Below the pieces are notes generated by a model, which worked only from the letters and a program-made list of their open reading frames with translations, made no database searches and was not told the origin of the DNA. From an uncultured Desulfomonile sp. (lineage in GTDB: Bacteria; Desulfobacterota; Desulfomonilia; Desulfomonilales; Desulfomonilaceae): a stretch of 64,000 bases of DNA. The DNA is taken from NCBI GenBank assembly GCA_903952205.1, contig CAJBEZ010000033.1, positions 111,065 to 175,064 of the forward strand. The letters run 5' to 3'. This document shows positions 38,422-46,935 of this stretch, piece by piece; within the stretch, counting starts at the first letter, position 1, and each line of letters begins with the position of its first letter. The translations under genes were made by a program, and so were the position numbers.

Positions 38422-39366
38422 ACGTCAAAATAGACAATTGCCATTCCCATGGGACCGCTAGGCTGTTTGCTGATTATTATTTCGGTTTCACCCTTTTGGG
38501 ACTTATCTTCGATCCTGTTGTAAACTTCATCACGATAAATGAATATTATGACATCAGCATACTGCCCGATTTCCCCTGATTCCCGTAAATCGGGAAGTTG
38601 AGGTCTCTTGCCAGGTCCATCCTCGACTTTCCTCCTTAACTGCGAAAGTACAATGATCGGAATGTTAAGCTCTAGTGCCAAAGCCTTCAAAACCCTGGAT
38701 ACATCGGTGATCTCTTCTCGCCTGGAAAGAGTTCTTGCAGGTCCTTTCACACGTTGAAGATGATCTACGATAATCAGCCCAAGATCTTTATCATTTTTAA
38801 GGCGAAGAGCTTTGGCCCGGATCTCTAAGGTGCTGATGGGTGACGTATCATCAACATACAGGGGGGAATCAGCGATACTGCCCATATGCCCACACAGTCC
38901 GCTCCCAATCTTCCTTGGTAAGGAAGCCGGTCCGTAATGTCTTCAGAACCACCTCGGCCTTGGAGCAAATTATTCTCAGGATTATTTCCTCCTTGCTTAT
39001 TCCCGGGGAAAAAATAGCCGTGGCCCTGTTCGATTCTATCGCAACATTAATCGCAATGTTCAATGCGAACGAGGTCTTACCCATTGAGGGCCAGCCTGCG
39101 ACAACGATGAGGTCTGAATTTTTAAAACCTGATGTCATGGAATCTAGATCACCAAAACCGGAGAGCATTCCAATGGTGGGTCCTTTCCTATCAAATAGGC
39201 TTTCAATGTTGTGGAAACACGGTTGCAGCAGGTCCGGCATGCTGGGGAAGTCGGTTTTTATGACGGATTCCGTCTCCCTCAAAGGGCTTGCCAATTTCTT
39301 TAGTATCCCTCTATTCCGAGCTTTTATCACCCTGTCCGCTAGACAGTCAGAAGTCCCAATCGCCAT
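38400..39366 (-). pseudogene. DnaB-like replicative helicase, frameshifted and truncated
   Basis: Two minus-strand frames together give the RecA-like core of DnaB. The first (39366-38869) has A-G-W-P-S-M-G-K-T-S-F (Walker A) and ends shortly after E-D-W-E-R-T-V-W-A-Y-G. The second resumes one frame over with S-I-A-D-S-P-L-Y-V-D-D, then L-I-I-V-D-H-L-Q (Walker B), S-Q-L-R-R-K-V-E and L-R-E-S-G-E-I-G-Q. A one-base indel near 38873-38880 separates them. The DnaB N-terminal domain is absent although a proper ribosome binding site (GAGGA) precedes the ATG at 39366, and the C-terminus is cut by the IS701 remnant. It is therefore a dead or phage-type helicase relic. Confidence 0.78.
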
Positions 39367-39385
39367 GTTTTGTCCTCTTCGCTAA

Positions 39386-39498
39386 TTACATGATTTGCCG
39401 GAGGTCGACCTCATTGCCACACATCGAACATCTCTCCCCAAAGCAGCGTCCTCGGTAGACGCCAATGTTGGTTCCACATTTGGCGATATTTCTCTCAT
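39386..39498 (-). pseudogene. Zinc-ribbon micro-protein gene with apparent frameshift
   Basis: A perfect AGGAGG site (39509-39504) stands five bases before an ATG (39498). Read on in the ATG frame, the first codons give M-R-E-I-S-P; one frame over, the sequence gives K-C-G-T-N-I-G-V-Y-R-G-R-C-F and then C-S-M-C-G-N-E before a TAA at 39388. Two Cys pairs of this kind make a zinc ribbon. Adding one A to the run at the P-K junction would join the halves into a ~37-residue protein. It lies 20 bases upstream of the DnaB-like gene in the same direction. Confidence 0.45.
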
Positions 39499-39590
39499 GA
39501 TGACCTCCTGCGACTATATCTTGAGTTCAAAAACTTACTCAAATGTCCTTGGCAACTTTCGTTCCCTATGGCACTCGTTCAGGAAAAAAA

Positions 39591-41822
39591 TCAGGGCAAG
39601 AACCCCATGTTAATTTGCCCCACATGACACGCCTTGACCTTGGCTTCATCAGCCAACGCCCCTACCAGAGCCTTATGCGTAATATCTTTCTTGTTCCTGA
39701 ACGCGAACCGGTCCCTGACAGACTTGAAATCCCCTGGCGCAAGCCCCGACAAACCCTTGAGCGCTTTAATTGTAATGGCGTCCACCCGTTTGCTGATCAG
39801 CGGCGCTATCAGTTTTTCATAAAAGATCACATTGCCGTCAGGCTTAAGGTATCCGAATTCAACCTTGTGATTGAATCTCCGCAAACTTGCGGCATCCATA
39901 TCCTTCAACCTGTTGGTGGTAAATATCTGAATGCCCTGGAAAGACTCCATCCACGTCAGAAACTCATTCGTAAAGCTCAATTCCCACGAATGCTCAGCCC
40001 GATCTCTGCTAAAAACTAGAGAATCAGCCTCGTCGAAAATCAGCACCGCTTCCTTTGTCTGAGCCTCCTCATAAGCGCTTCGGATGTTTTGTTCAGTTTC
40101 GCCGACCCACTTTGAAAACAAGTCACTCGCCCTCTTGAATACAATTTCCTTATCGAGATGATTCGCTATGAATCTCGCCAATTGGCTTTTGCCGGTACCA
40201 GCGGGTCCATGGAACAATAATGACATCGAAACAGGTTCATCCCTGTCCGACCCCTTGCAGAATTGGTCGAATGCAACCAGTTCTTCTAACAGGATCTTCG
40301 GATCGGTCCCTGAAAGATTGAGCCCGTCCAGGGTGATCTCATCACCGTTGTGCTTCCAGGTGACAGGCAAATGTCCCCCTTTAGCAAGACGAATGTGCGA
40401 TTCAATAGCCATTACTACTGATTCTCTGAAATTCTCGTCCGAGTGTTTTCTCGATTCCGCAGCCTTGCGTATTGCCTGGTCTATTACACCGGCGCTCACT
40501 TCAAATCTGTTCGACAGTTCCTCAATTTCTGAGTCATTCAGGAAACTCTGCGCATTGTGTTTTTTGAGTATGTTTTGCCACAGTTGAACTCGTTGCTGTC
40601 TGTTGAATGGCTTGAAATTGAGGCTGAAAGAAAACCTCCGAGAAACTGACTCCTCAATGTTGTCCACGGAATTCACCGTCCAGATCATCCTCAATCCCGG
40701 CTTTTCCAGTAATTCGTGGAGCCATGGTTTGTCAGGTGTTTCACCGAAAAAGCTCCATGCGCTTCTGGTGTTCAGGATGGAATCACAGTCATCAGCAATG
40801 AGCAGGGCGTTGTCCGTCTCGCAGGCCATGTTCACACAGGCGGCGATCGCTGCTCTCCGTGAATAGAGGCTATCCTTGGCGCCATGATCCAGTTGGTAGC
40901 AGCTTAAACCCAGTCTTTCAGCGATACCGGAAGCGTAGCTTGTCTTCCCCGTTCCCGGCGGCCCGTATAATAAAACATGCGTCGATGTCTCCGGTTTGTA
41001 CGAGAGCTTGTTCAGAATGCTCTTGGTGATTTTCTGGTCTATCATGTGAGCGTCTAGCGCGATAGGCTCACATTTGACCGGTTTGATGAACTGAGTCCTG
41101 AACTCTCCGGGACTGAGATCCTGTAACTGTTGCCCGAAGACCAGTTTTAGTTCGAAACCACCTCTGTAATTATCCTTGTCCAGGATTCCGATTTGATCGA
41201 GTTTTCCGCTGATGGCCTTTACGATGTGGGCTTCTTTGCAATTAAGGATAACTGCGAGCCATTTTCGTCCCTGATAACGGTTGCACTGAAGATGGTTCTC
41301 GAAAAACGCCTGGAATTCGTTCCAGCTAGCCAGAATGAACAGGAAAAGGCACAATTCTGTTTCATTGTCATCAAGATTGAACATCTTCTTGAATTCCCGG
41401 ATATTCTCCTCAATGATTGTCGATCCATCGCAACGAAGTTCATTAAGACGAGCCTCCAGTATTTTTCTAGCGGCGATCCTTGCCCGGTGTCTCGATTCCT
41501 GCGGAAGCAACTTGATTATGTCGAAACAACCGAACGCAAAGTCCCATGATTCTTCGACAGAGCATTCAGTATCATCGTCTTTCTGTCTCTTTTGTTCAGG
41601 GAGCATTTCTTTGATTGTTCTGACATAATCAGCGGCCAACTCCCTGTTTACCAGCCAGTAGAAAAACTCTAGAGCTTCCTTGCCGATGTTTAGGTTCGCT
41701 TTTAGTAATCGGTCCATATACGTCAGCATCTTTTTCTGAAGAAACGCTAACGAATTATCGGGAACATCGACCTCCGAAATATTTAATAGATTTACCGGGC
41801 GATTAGCCTTTATGAGTCCCAT
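39591..41822 (-). CDS. Tandem AAA+ ATPase
   Basis: The start is the ATG at 41822, six bases after AGGAG; the frame is open 70 codons further upstream. The 743-residue protein has an N-terminal helical region (to about 290), then two AAA+ modules: the first with Y-G-P-P-G-T-G-K-T-S near 320 and a weak Walker B (L-L-I-A-D-D-C-D-S), the second with F-H-G-P-A-G-T-G-K-S near 545, V-L-I-F-D-E-A-D-S near 600 and F-T-T-N-R-L-K sensor 1. The second module resembles the Cdc48/FtsH-type unfoldase or remodelling group. It is downstream of the conserved 58-base element at 41871. Substrate unknown; a role in DNA or protein-complex remodelling is inferred. Confidence 0.82.
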   Translation of the reverse strand: MGLIKANRPVNLLNISEVDVPDNSLAFLQKKMLTYMDRLLKANLNIGKEALEFFYWLVNRELAADYVRTIKEMLPEQKRQKDDDTECSVEESWDFAFGCFDIIKLLPQESRHRARIAARKILEARLNELRCDGSTIIEENIREFKKMFNLDDNETELCLFLFILASWNEFQAFFENHLQCNRYQGRKWLAVILNCKEAHIVKAISGKLDQIGILDKDNYRGGFELKLVFGQQLQDLSPGEFRTQFIKPVKCEPIALDAHMIDQKITKSILNKLSYKPETSTHVLLYGPPGTGKTSYASGIAERLGLSCYQLDHGAKDSLYSRRAAIAACVNMACETDNALLIADDCDSILNTRSAWSFFGETPDKPWLHELLEKPGLRMIWTVNSVDNIEESVSRRFSFSLNFKPFNRQQRVQLWQNILKKHNAQSFLNDSEIEELSNRFEVSAGVIDQAIRKAAESRKHSDENFRESVVMAIESHIRLAKGGHLPVTWKHNGDEITLDGLNLSGTDPKILLEELVAFDQFCKGSDRDEPVSMSLLFHGPAGTGKSQLARFIANHLDKEIVFKRASDLFSKWVGETEQNIRSAYEEAQTKEAVLIFDEADSLVFSRDRAEHSWELSFTNEFLTWMESFQGIQIFTTNRLKDMDAASLRRFNHKVEFGYLKPDGNVIFYEKLIAPLISKRVDAITIKALKGLSGLAPGDFKSVRDRFAFRNKKDITHKALVGALADEAKVKACHVGQINMGFLP

Positions 41823-41870
41823 CTCAATCTCCTTTGTCCACTTCTCAGCCGAGAACATGGAACACGTTGA

Positions 41871-41928
41871 TGCAATAGTTATATTTACTGATCGTTCCAT
41901 ACGACGATATGTGTCCGTTCTTTCTTTG
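41871..41928 (-). promoter_or_regulatory. Conserved promoter/operator element, copy A
   Basis: About 50 of 58 positions match the element at 46762-46819 in the same orientation. Read on the minus strand it contains an ATCGT/ACGAT inverted repeat with eight bases between the arms and, further on, a TATAAC box that could serve as -10. It ends 49 bases before the AAA+ start codon, so it probably controls that gene and the helicase genes downstream. Confidence 0.65.
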
Positions 41929-42191
41929 CAACGGAACCTATGAGATGGTGGGTTCAGATTTCCTGGAATCTTTTCTTGGCCGTCTGGCCGGAAAAGAAAA
42001 GGTATTTTTGACAAACTTTTTAAACCAGTCATGGGATTGGGTGGATAGCTACATCCGGGTCACAGGCTGGCTTCATTCATTTGGGGAAAGGTTAAGTCTT
42101 TAATTGTTATCGATCCGCTTCGTAGCAATCAAGTGGTCTACGTTTTGGGACAGATGACATCACTGTTAAGGCTTCCTGATCTTCAGCTCAA

Positions 42192-44549
42192 CTAGGCGGC
42201 CATAAATTCAGTTTTGTAATGAGTTTTAAGATATGCGGTCTGGTAAGTAATCATGGCGTATGCTGTTGAATGGGCTTTGCTAAAAGCATAACCACTGTAA
42301 TTTGTCACGAGTTCGAATATGTGCGCGGCTTTTTCCGGATCAATCTTATTCAATCCGGCTCCCTTCACAAAACGGCTTTTTTGTTCCGCCATTTCTGAAT
42401 CTATCCTCCTTCCCATAACCCGACGCAACAGATCGGCTTCCGCCAAGGTATAGCCTGCCAAAGCTGTTGCTATGCCCATAACCTGTTCCTCGTAGATGAT
42501 AAGTCCATAGGTTTCCCTCAAGATGGGTTCCAACTCTGGGAATGGACATTCTATGGCTGAGAGGCAGTGTTTGCGGTTAATGAAATCTTCCAGGATGCCG
42601 GATTCGAGTGGACCCGGCCGATACAGCGACATTATTGCAGTCAGGTCCTCGAAAGTGGACGGCTTGAACCTGGCAAGCGCTTCCCGTATGCCGGGAGACT
42701 CAAGCTGAAATATCCCCTCCTGTGTGTCTCCCTTGGAAAGGAGTTCGAATGACTCCTGATCATCCAATGGAACAGACGCCATATCCATTTTTACTCCCCG
42801 CCATTTTTCGATGAGCCGCACCGCCTTATCTATCACGGTGAGGATCTCAAGTCCGCGAAAACCGAAAGTTACCAATCCTGTTTTATTGACCCAAGTCTGC
42901 TCGTACTGGGTTAAAGTCTGGCCGTTGTTTCCCACGTAAAGCGGTAAACGCTCCACTAGCGGCCTGTCGGATATGACTATTGCATCAGATTGTGTGGAAA
43001 CGTGGCGAGTGATCCGTTCCAATGAGCGTGCCGTACTGATCAGGTCATCTACTTCCTTGTATCTTTCCACCATCTCTCGCAGCCTGGGCTCCTCCTCTAG
43101 GGCTGAATCAACTGAACACAAGAAGTAATCGGGGATCAGGTTAGCAATCTTGTCTCCCTCGGTATTCGCGAATCCCAGCGCGCGGGCAGTGTGTCTTACC
43201 AGTGTTTTTGCAGGCACTCTCCAGAATGCGATGATTTGAGCTACGCTGTCATTGCCGTATTTTTGAGAAACATAATCAATAACTTGTTTGCGGCCTTCGG
43301 CGCAGAAATCCACGTCCATGTACGGCATGACCCTGCGCTCCGGGTTGATAAATCTTTCGAACACGAGATTGTGCCGAATAGGGTCAATGGCGGTGATCCC
43401 TAGACAGTAGGCTGCAAGTGAGCCTGGAGTCGATCCCCTGCCAGGTCCTACCGGGATTCCGTTACTTCGGGCGAATCTGACAAAATCAGCAACGATGAGA
43501 AAGTATCCTGAAAATCCCATGTCTTGTATGGTGTGTATCTCATTATCCAGTCTTTGCCTGTATTTCTGAGCGGCAACATCATCAATATGCCCGCCTCGCA
43601 GAAGTTTATTTAATCGGGTCACCAGGCCCGTCCGTGCGTCCTTGTCAAAAAGTTCATCCAAGGTTGCGCCCGTTCCTGGATCGAACCGGGGAATGCTCGG
43701 TTCCCCGAATTCGAGTATGAGAGAGCATCGTTCCGAAACGGCCATGGTATTTCTTATGGCGTCAGGAACATCACGAAAGTCATGGGCGATCTGTTCAGGA
43801 GATTTGAAATAAAGCTGGTCCGAATGCAATCTGAGGCTAGGGTCATTGATTTTCTTCCCCGCCTGAATGCGCATCAGAATGTCGTGGATACGATGTCCCG
43901 ATTGTTCGAGATAGTGACAGTTGTTGGTCGCCACCAACGGTATGCCGAGCCTCTCAGCTAACCTGAGAAAACCTCGATTTACTTTGCGCTGCTCATCAAG
44001 TCCGTTTTCCTGAATTTCCAGGAAGTACCTCCCGTCGTCGAAGACGTCTCGATACCATGAAGCCTTCGCTTCGGCCCCTTTATCATCGCCCGCCAGAATG
44101 AGTGTTGCAATCTCGCCCTTTAAACACGAACTCAAACAAACGAGTCCGTCGTTGTATTCCTGCAAGAGTTCGGCGTCAATTCTGGGTTTGTTTTCATAAA
44201 AACCTTCCTGGTATCCTTTGGTGACCAACCTGCACAAATTGCGGTAACCCTTCTCGTTCTCGCAGAGTAAAATGAGATGATGGGAATGTGGCTCAACATG
44301 TTTGGTGGGTTGCGTGAAACGTGAGCCTGGCGCTACATAGACCTCACATCCAATAATTGGTTTTATTCCACTGGCCTCAGCCGTGGAATAGAATTCCATG
44401 GCCCCAAATAGATTGCCATGATCCGTAATAGCCAAAGCAGGCATTCTATATTCTTTGGCCTTGGCTATCGCCTCGGGAATTCGAATTGCGGCATCGCCGA
44501 GCGAATACTGAGTGTGAAGATGCAAGTGAACAAAGTTTCGGGAGGCCAT
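42192..44549 (-). CDS. DnaE-like DNA polymerase III alpha subunit, truncated and probably inactive
   Basis: The start at ATG 44549 follows GAGGAG by five bases and gives 786 residues; normal DnaE has about 1150. The PHP domain (H-L-H-L-H-T-Q-Y-S near residue 8) and palm/fingers are present, but the frame stops after E-F-M-A-A, where the family continues with beta-binding and OB domains. Several conserved sites differ: the third catalytic aspartate of K-F-D-F-L-G-L reads T-F-G-F-R-G-L, the A-T-N-D-x-H PHP motif reads A-T-N-N-C-H, and the H-A-A-G-V-V-I motif is lost. The first two aspartates (M-D-V-D-F) remain. The frame is intact with no internal stop. Either a decaying copy or a catalytically dead paralogue with another role. 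Confidence 0.82.
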   Translation of the reverse strand: MASRNFVHLHLHTQYSLGDAAIRIPEAIAKAKEYRMPALAITDHGNLFGAMEFYSTAEASGIKPIIGCEVYVAPGSRFTQPTKHVEPHSHHLILLCENEKGYRNLCRLVTKGYQEGFYENKPRIDAELLQEYNDGLVCLSSCLKGEIATLILAGDDKGAEAKASWYRDVFDDGRYFLEIQENGLDEQRKVNRGFLRLAERLGIPLVATNNCHYLEQSGHRIHDILMRIQAGKKINDPSLRLHSDQLYFKSPEQIAHDFRDVPDAIRNTMAVSERCSLILEFGEPSIPRFDPGTGATLDELFDKDARTGLVTRLNKLLRGGHIDDVAAQKYRQRLDNEIHTIQDMGFSGYFLIVADFVRFARSNGIPVGPGRGSTPGSLAAYCLGITAIDPIRHNLVFERFINPERRVMPYMDVDFCAEGRKQVIDYVSQKYGNDSVAQIIAFWRVPAKTLVRHTARALGFANTEGDKIANLIPDYFLCSVDSALEEEPRLREMVERYKEVDDLISTARSLERITRHVSTQSDAIVISDRPLVERLPLYVGNNGQTLTQYEQTWVNKTGLVTFGFRGLEILTVIDKAVRLIEKWRGVKMDMASVPLDDQESFELLSKGDTQEGIFQLESPGIREALARFKPSTFEDLTAIMSLYRPGPLESGILEDFINRKHCLSAIECPFPELEPILRETYGLIIYEEQVMGIATALAGYTLAEADLLRRVMGRRIDSEMAEQKSRFVKGAGLNKIDPEKAAHIFELVTNYSGYAFSKAHSTAYAMITYQTAYLKTHYKTEFMAA

Positions 44550-44735
44550 AGAAGCTCCTCGTATTGTTGAAGCATGCAATGGTTTCTTTTCAAGCTCGCA
44601 AGGCCAATACGTCTTTCCTCTGTTGAGAATCAATGTTTGAATAGATTGCTCGCAAGAAAAGTCATGCGCCTTTTCCTTTCAGGTTCTGGTTTTGAGTTTT
44701 TTGTCGGACCGGGCTAGACCCCGAAATGCAACTGG

Positions 44736-44863
44736 TCAAAATGCTCTAAGCTCATCGTCCGTTCCCTGCGGTTCAACATTAATAAAATTGGGTTCAAAGC
44801 GAAGTCCGTGAACAAATTTAGGTTCCGGTTCGTCCAGAAAAAACCAGAAAAAATGACGTTTGC
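44736..44863 (-). other. Possible short open frame or gene remnant
   Basis: Downstream of the 172-residue gene (whose stop is at 44871) there is an AAGGAGG site overlapping its stop, and a frame ending at TGA 44738-44736 that reads W-F-F-L-D-E-P-E-P-K-F-V-H-G-L. No ATG, GTG or TTG fits this frame after the ribosome binding site, so it is a remnant or a gene with a damaged start. The rest of 44550-44870 shows nothing else. Confidence 0.25.
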
Positions 44864-44870
44864 GCCTCCT

Positions 44871-45389
44871 TTAGAGACCCGTTGATTTGTCATTTATTTT
44901 GACTTGTGCCCTCGTAAACACTATCGCCAGATCCTCATAACCAATTTGGGAGCATGTGGGGAAATAGGCTCCGTCTGAACAGACCTCTGTCCCGGCCCTG
45001 TCGCAAATATGTTTGGCCCAACCCGGCAAATTGTCATAGCGTTCCATTGATTTCCCATATTGATAAAGAAATCGCCCCAAACGGTTATCCGCTCTATGTT
45101 CTTCGATACTTCCGAACAAATACATATCGAAACGATACATTCCTCTTTTTACATCGGTCAGAAAACAGTCTATTAGTCGGAGCACCATCCCAATTTCGTC
45201 GCAATGGGACCCCATACCCTTTACCACAAAGCAATGGACATTCTCATAGCAGCTTATCTCAACATCACTGTCAGTGTAACGGCTATATTCCCCCATTTGA
45301 ATCAACCTGCCATATTCTTGGCTGACCTGAATGCTCGGGGCCATCAAACCAAGAGAATTTGAAAAGTTCATAAGCCATTTTGGTGTCAT
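44871..45389 (-). CDS. Conserved-looking hypothetical protein
   Basis: A 172-residue protein with a ribosome binding site (GGAG, seven bases before ATG). It has no signal peptide or membrane segment. Six cysteines are spread through the sequence (for example G-W-A-K-H-I-C-D-R-A-G-T-E-V-C), and the middle contains a helix-rich stretch R-L-I-D-C-F-L-T-D-V-K. No family recognised. It lies in the minus-strand group of small genes upstream of dnaE and may be co-transcribed with them from the element at 46762. Confidence 0.6.
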   Translation of the reverse strand: MTPKWLMNFSNSLGLMAPSIQVSQEYGRLIQMGEYSRYTDSDVEISCYENVHCFVVKGMGSHCDEIGMVLRLIDCFLTDVKRGMYRFDMYLFGSIEEHRADNRLGRFLYQYGKSMERYDNLPGWAKHICDRAGTEVCSDGAYFPTCSQIGYEDLAIVFTRAQVKINDKSTGL

Positions 45390-45434
45390 AGATCATCTCC
45401 ATTTCCTTTTTGAATTTACGTCATCTCTTTACTG

Positions 45435-45755
45435 CTAATTCAAGAGCGTCGGAATACGCTCATCACTTTCACGCAAGTCGCCTTCAGCCGGTTTCTGTGG
45501 TAATTCTTGGGTCGGCATTGCCCTGAATCTCGGCTCTGGCGCATACCTGCATGGTCGATTAAGCCTGGCTGCAATGTTACGTCTGACATCAGAAGGAAAA
45601 TAGATTTTCTGAATGGCGAAAATTACCAGCAATATGGTCAACGGCCATCCCCAGATCAGGAATATGACAAGGAAGAAACCGGCGACCAGAGTGCCCACAA
45701 TAAGTAACGCAATCATCGCCACAACCTGAAGAATTGCAGTAAGTAGAGTTTTCAT
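45435..45755 (-). CDS. Small membrane protein
   Basis: The 106-residue product has one or two hydrophobic segments covering residues 5-48 (I-A-L-L-I-V-G-T-L-V-A-G-F-F and W-G-W-P-L-T-I-L-L-V-I-F-A), then a basic, proline-rich cytoplasmic tail. An AAGGA ribosome binding site precedes the ATG. No family recognised. It sits 36 bases downstream of the exported repeat protein gene on the same strand, which suggests co-expression. Confidence 0.6.
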   Translation of the reverse strand: MKTLLTAILQVVAMIALLIVGTLVAGFFLVIFLIWGWPLTILLVIFAIQKIYFPSDVRRNIAARLNRPCRYAPEPRFRAMPTQELPQKPAEGDLRESDERIPTLLN

Positions 45756-45791
45756 GCTTTTGACCGTTTCCTTATGTGTCTTTGCCAGTCC

Positions 45792-46046
45792 CTATTTGCT
45801 TGTCTTTATGGTCTCCAGAAGCTTGCCCGTCGGCGACCGGACCTCGGTTTTGTTTCCGGTTGTTTTGGATTTAATAATGAGTTTGCCGCTCGGATTCCGT
45901 ACTTCGGTCGTGTGGCCTGTTGACCTGGTATTGTAAAGAAGCTTGCCCGAAGAGTTACGAATTTGACTTCTGACAGTCTGCGATTCGGCTTGGGCCAAGG
46001 CTCCAAGTGTCAGGAGCGCCGTTATAATCAATGCGACTTTTTTCAT
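45792..46046 (-). CDS. Exported 20-residue repeat protein (family copy 1)
   Basis: The start at 46046 follows AAAGGA and gives 84 residues. A signal peptide (M-K-K-V-A-L-I-I-T-A-L-L) ends near A-Q-A-E. The mature protein consists of about three 20-residue repeats of the form R-x-S/P-S/T-G-K-L-L-x-x-T-x-x-T-G-x-x-T-E-V. Nearly the same architecture and length are found at 59112-59366 (84 residues) and 51305-51550 (81 residues). The repeat looks beta-rich, like short beta-solenoid or YD-type units. Function unknown; location periplasm or outside the cell. Confidence 0.7.
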   Translation of the reverse strand: MKKVALIITALLTLGALAQAESQTVRSQIRNSSGKLLYNTRSTGHTTEVRNPSGKLIIKSKTTGNKTEVRSPTGKLLETIKTSK

Positions 46047-46194
46047 TTTGTATATCCTTTCTCTTTGAAATATCTGCGCCCTCTCGAAAGTGCTCCAACT
46101 CATTCGGTCGTTCATGGAGCGCATATTTATTTGATCATTATCGATTCGGCGGGCCTCCATCTACCCTGATCCCGTCTCTCCTTCAATTCTACGG

Positions 46195-46650
46195 TCATTT
46201 CTTTTTCTTACTCAGCCACCTTTTTTTGAGTTTAGGCAACCAGGTTATGTACCGGCCCGTTATTTGGACTGAACCGAAGCCCCACCGGCTGTTGAGCCAG
46301 GGATCATACAGGATAGCTTCTTCTATGGCCTTGGCGGTTCTGGGCGGGTCTTCCAGTAAATGCTCATCGATCCACAGGAGATTGTAGCTTTTCCGAAAAT
46401 ATCTCCGGGTATACCTTTCGAACGATTTCCCCCTCGTAGTAATCAAGAAATCTACATTAGCCTCGATCAGTAATTGGTCTAGCTCGGGGGCATATTGTTC
46501 ACCAAAGAAGGATTCCACATGAAAGCTAAGCTTTTCTAGGGAAGGCTTGAGGTCGCGAACTGTTCTGTCAACCGCCAGGGTCCAGCGTGCGTATCGCTCT
46601 TCATTAAAGTCTGAAAATTCTATCAATTTCTTCTTTCGTTTTTTAGACAT
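46195..46650 (-). CDS. Basic hypothetical protein
   Basis: A 151-residue soluble protein with lysine-rich ends (M-S-K-K-R-K-K-K at the start and S-K-K-K-K at the end) and a central region rich in Leu and Phe (F-G-E-Q-Y-A-P-E-L-D-Q-L-L near residue 48; R-R-Y-F-R-K-S-Y near 83). No motif recognised. It is the first minus-strand gene after the conserved promoter element at 46762-46819, in the same relative orientation as the AAA+ gene and its copy of that element. Confidence 0.55.
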   Translation of the reverse strand: MSKKRKKKLIEFSDFNEERYARWTLAVDRTVRDLKPSLEKLSFHVESFFGEQYAPELDQLLIEANVDFLITTRGKSFERYTRRYFRKSYNLLWIDEHLLEDPPRTAKAIEEAILYDPWLNSRWGFGSVQITGRYITWLPKLKKRWLSKKKK

Positions 46651-46761
46651 TGTCCGGCCAAACCTTCAGATTTTCTGACTTCAGCGTCTGCACTCGCTGT
46701 TTCTGGCGTTCTTGATCCTATGGCTTCATCCAATTTTGTGAGCGACCAGTTTTACTGATCC

Positions 46762-46819
46762 TGCAACTGTTATATTTACGGATCGTTCCATAAGACGATG
46801 TATGTCCGATCTTTCTTGT
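46762..46819 (-). promoter_or_regulatory. Conserved promoter/operator element, copy B
   Basis: Matches 41871-41928 at about 50 of 58 positions, including the ATCGT/ACGAT inverted repeat and the TATAAC box (minus-strand reading). It lies in the 285-base divergent region between a minus-strand gene starting at 46650 and the plus-strand WYL regulator starting at 46936, so it can serve both. Nothing else is recognised in that region. Confidence 0.65.
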
Positions 46820-46935
46820 TGAAACTTTAAATTCTTTAGCTGTAAGGTGAAGTCAGCCTGAAAGGCTTGGATGCTGCTTGAACAGCCTCAGAAATCGTCG
46901 GGATCGATCGTCAGAGTTATAGAGGATGTGTTCAG

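Noticed and set aside
44954..45325. 123-codon plus-strand frame
   Set aside because: Opposite strand of the 172-residue gene, which has a better ribosome binding site and sits in a same-strand gene group.
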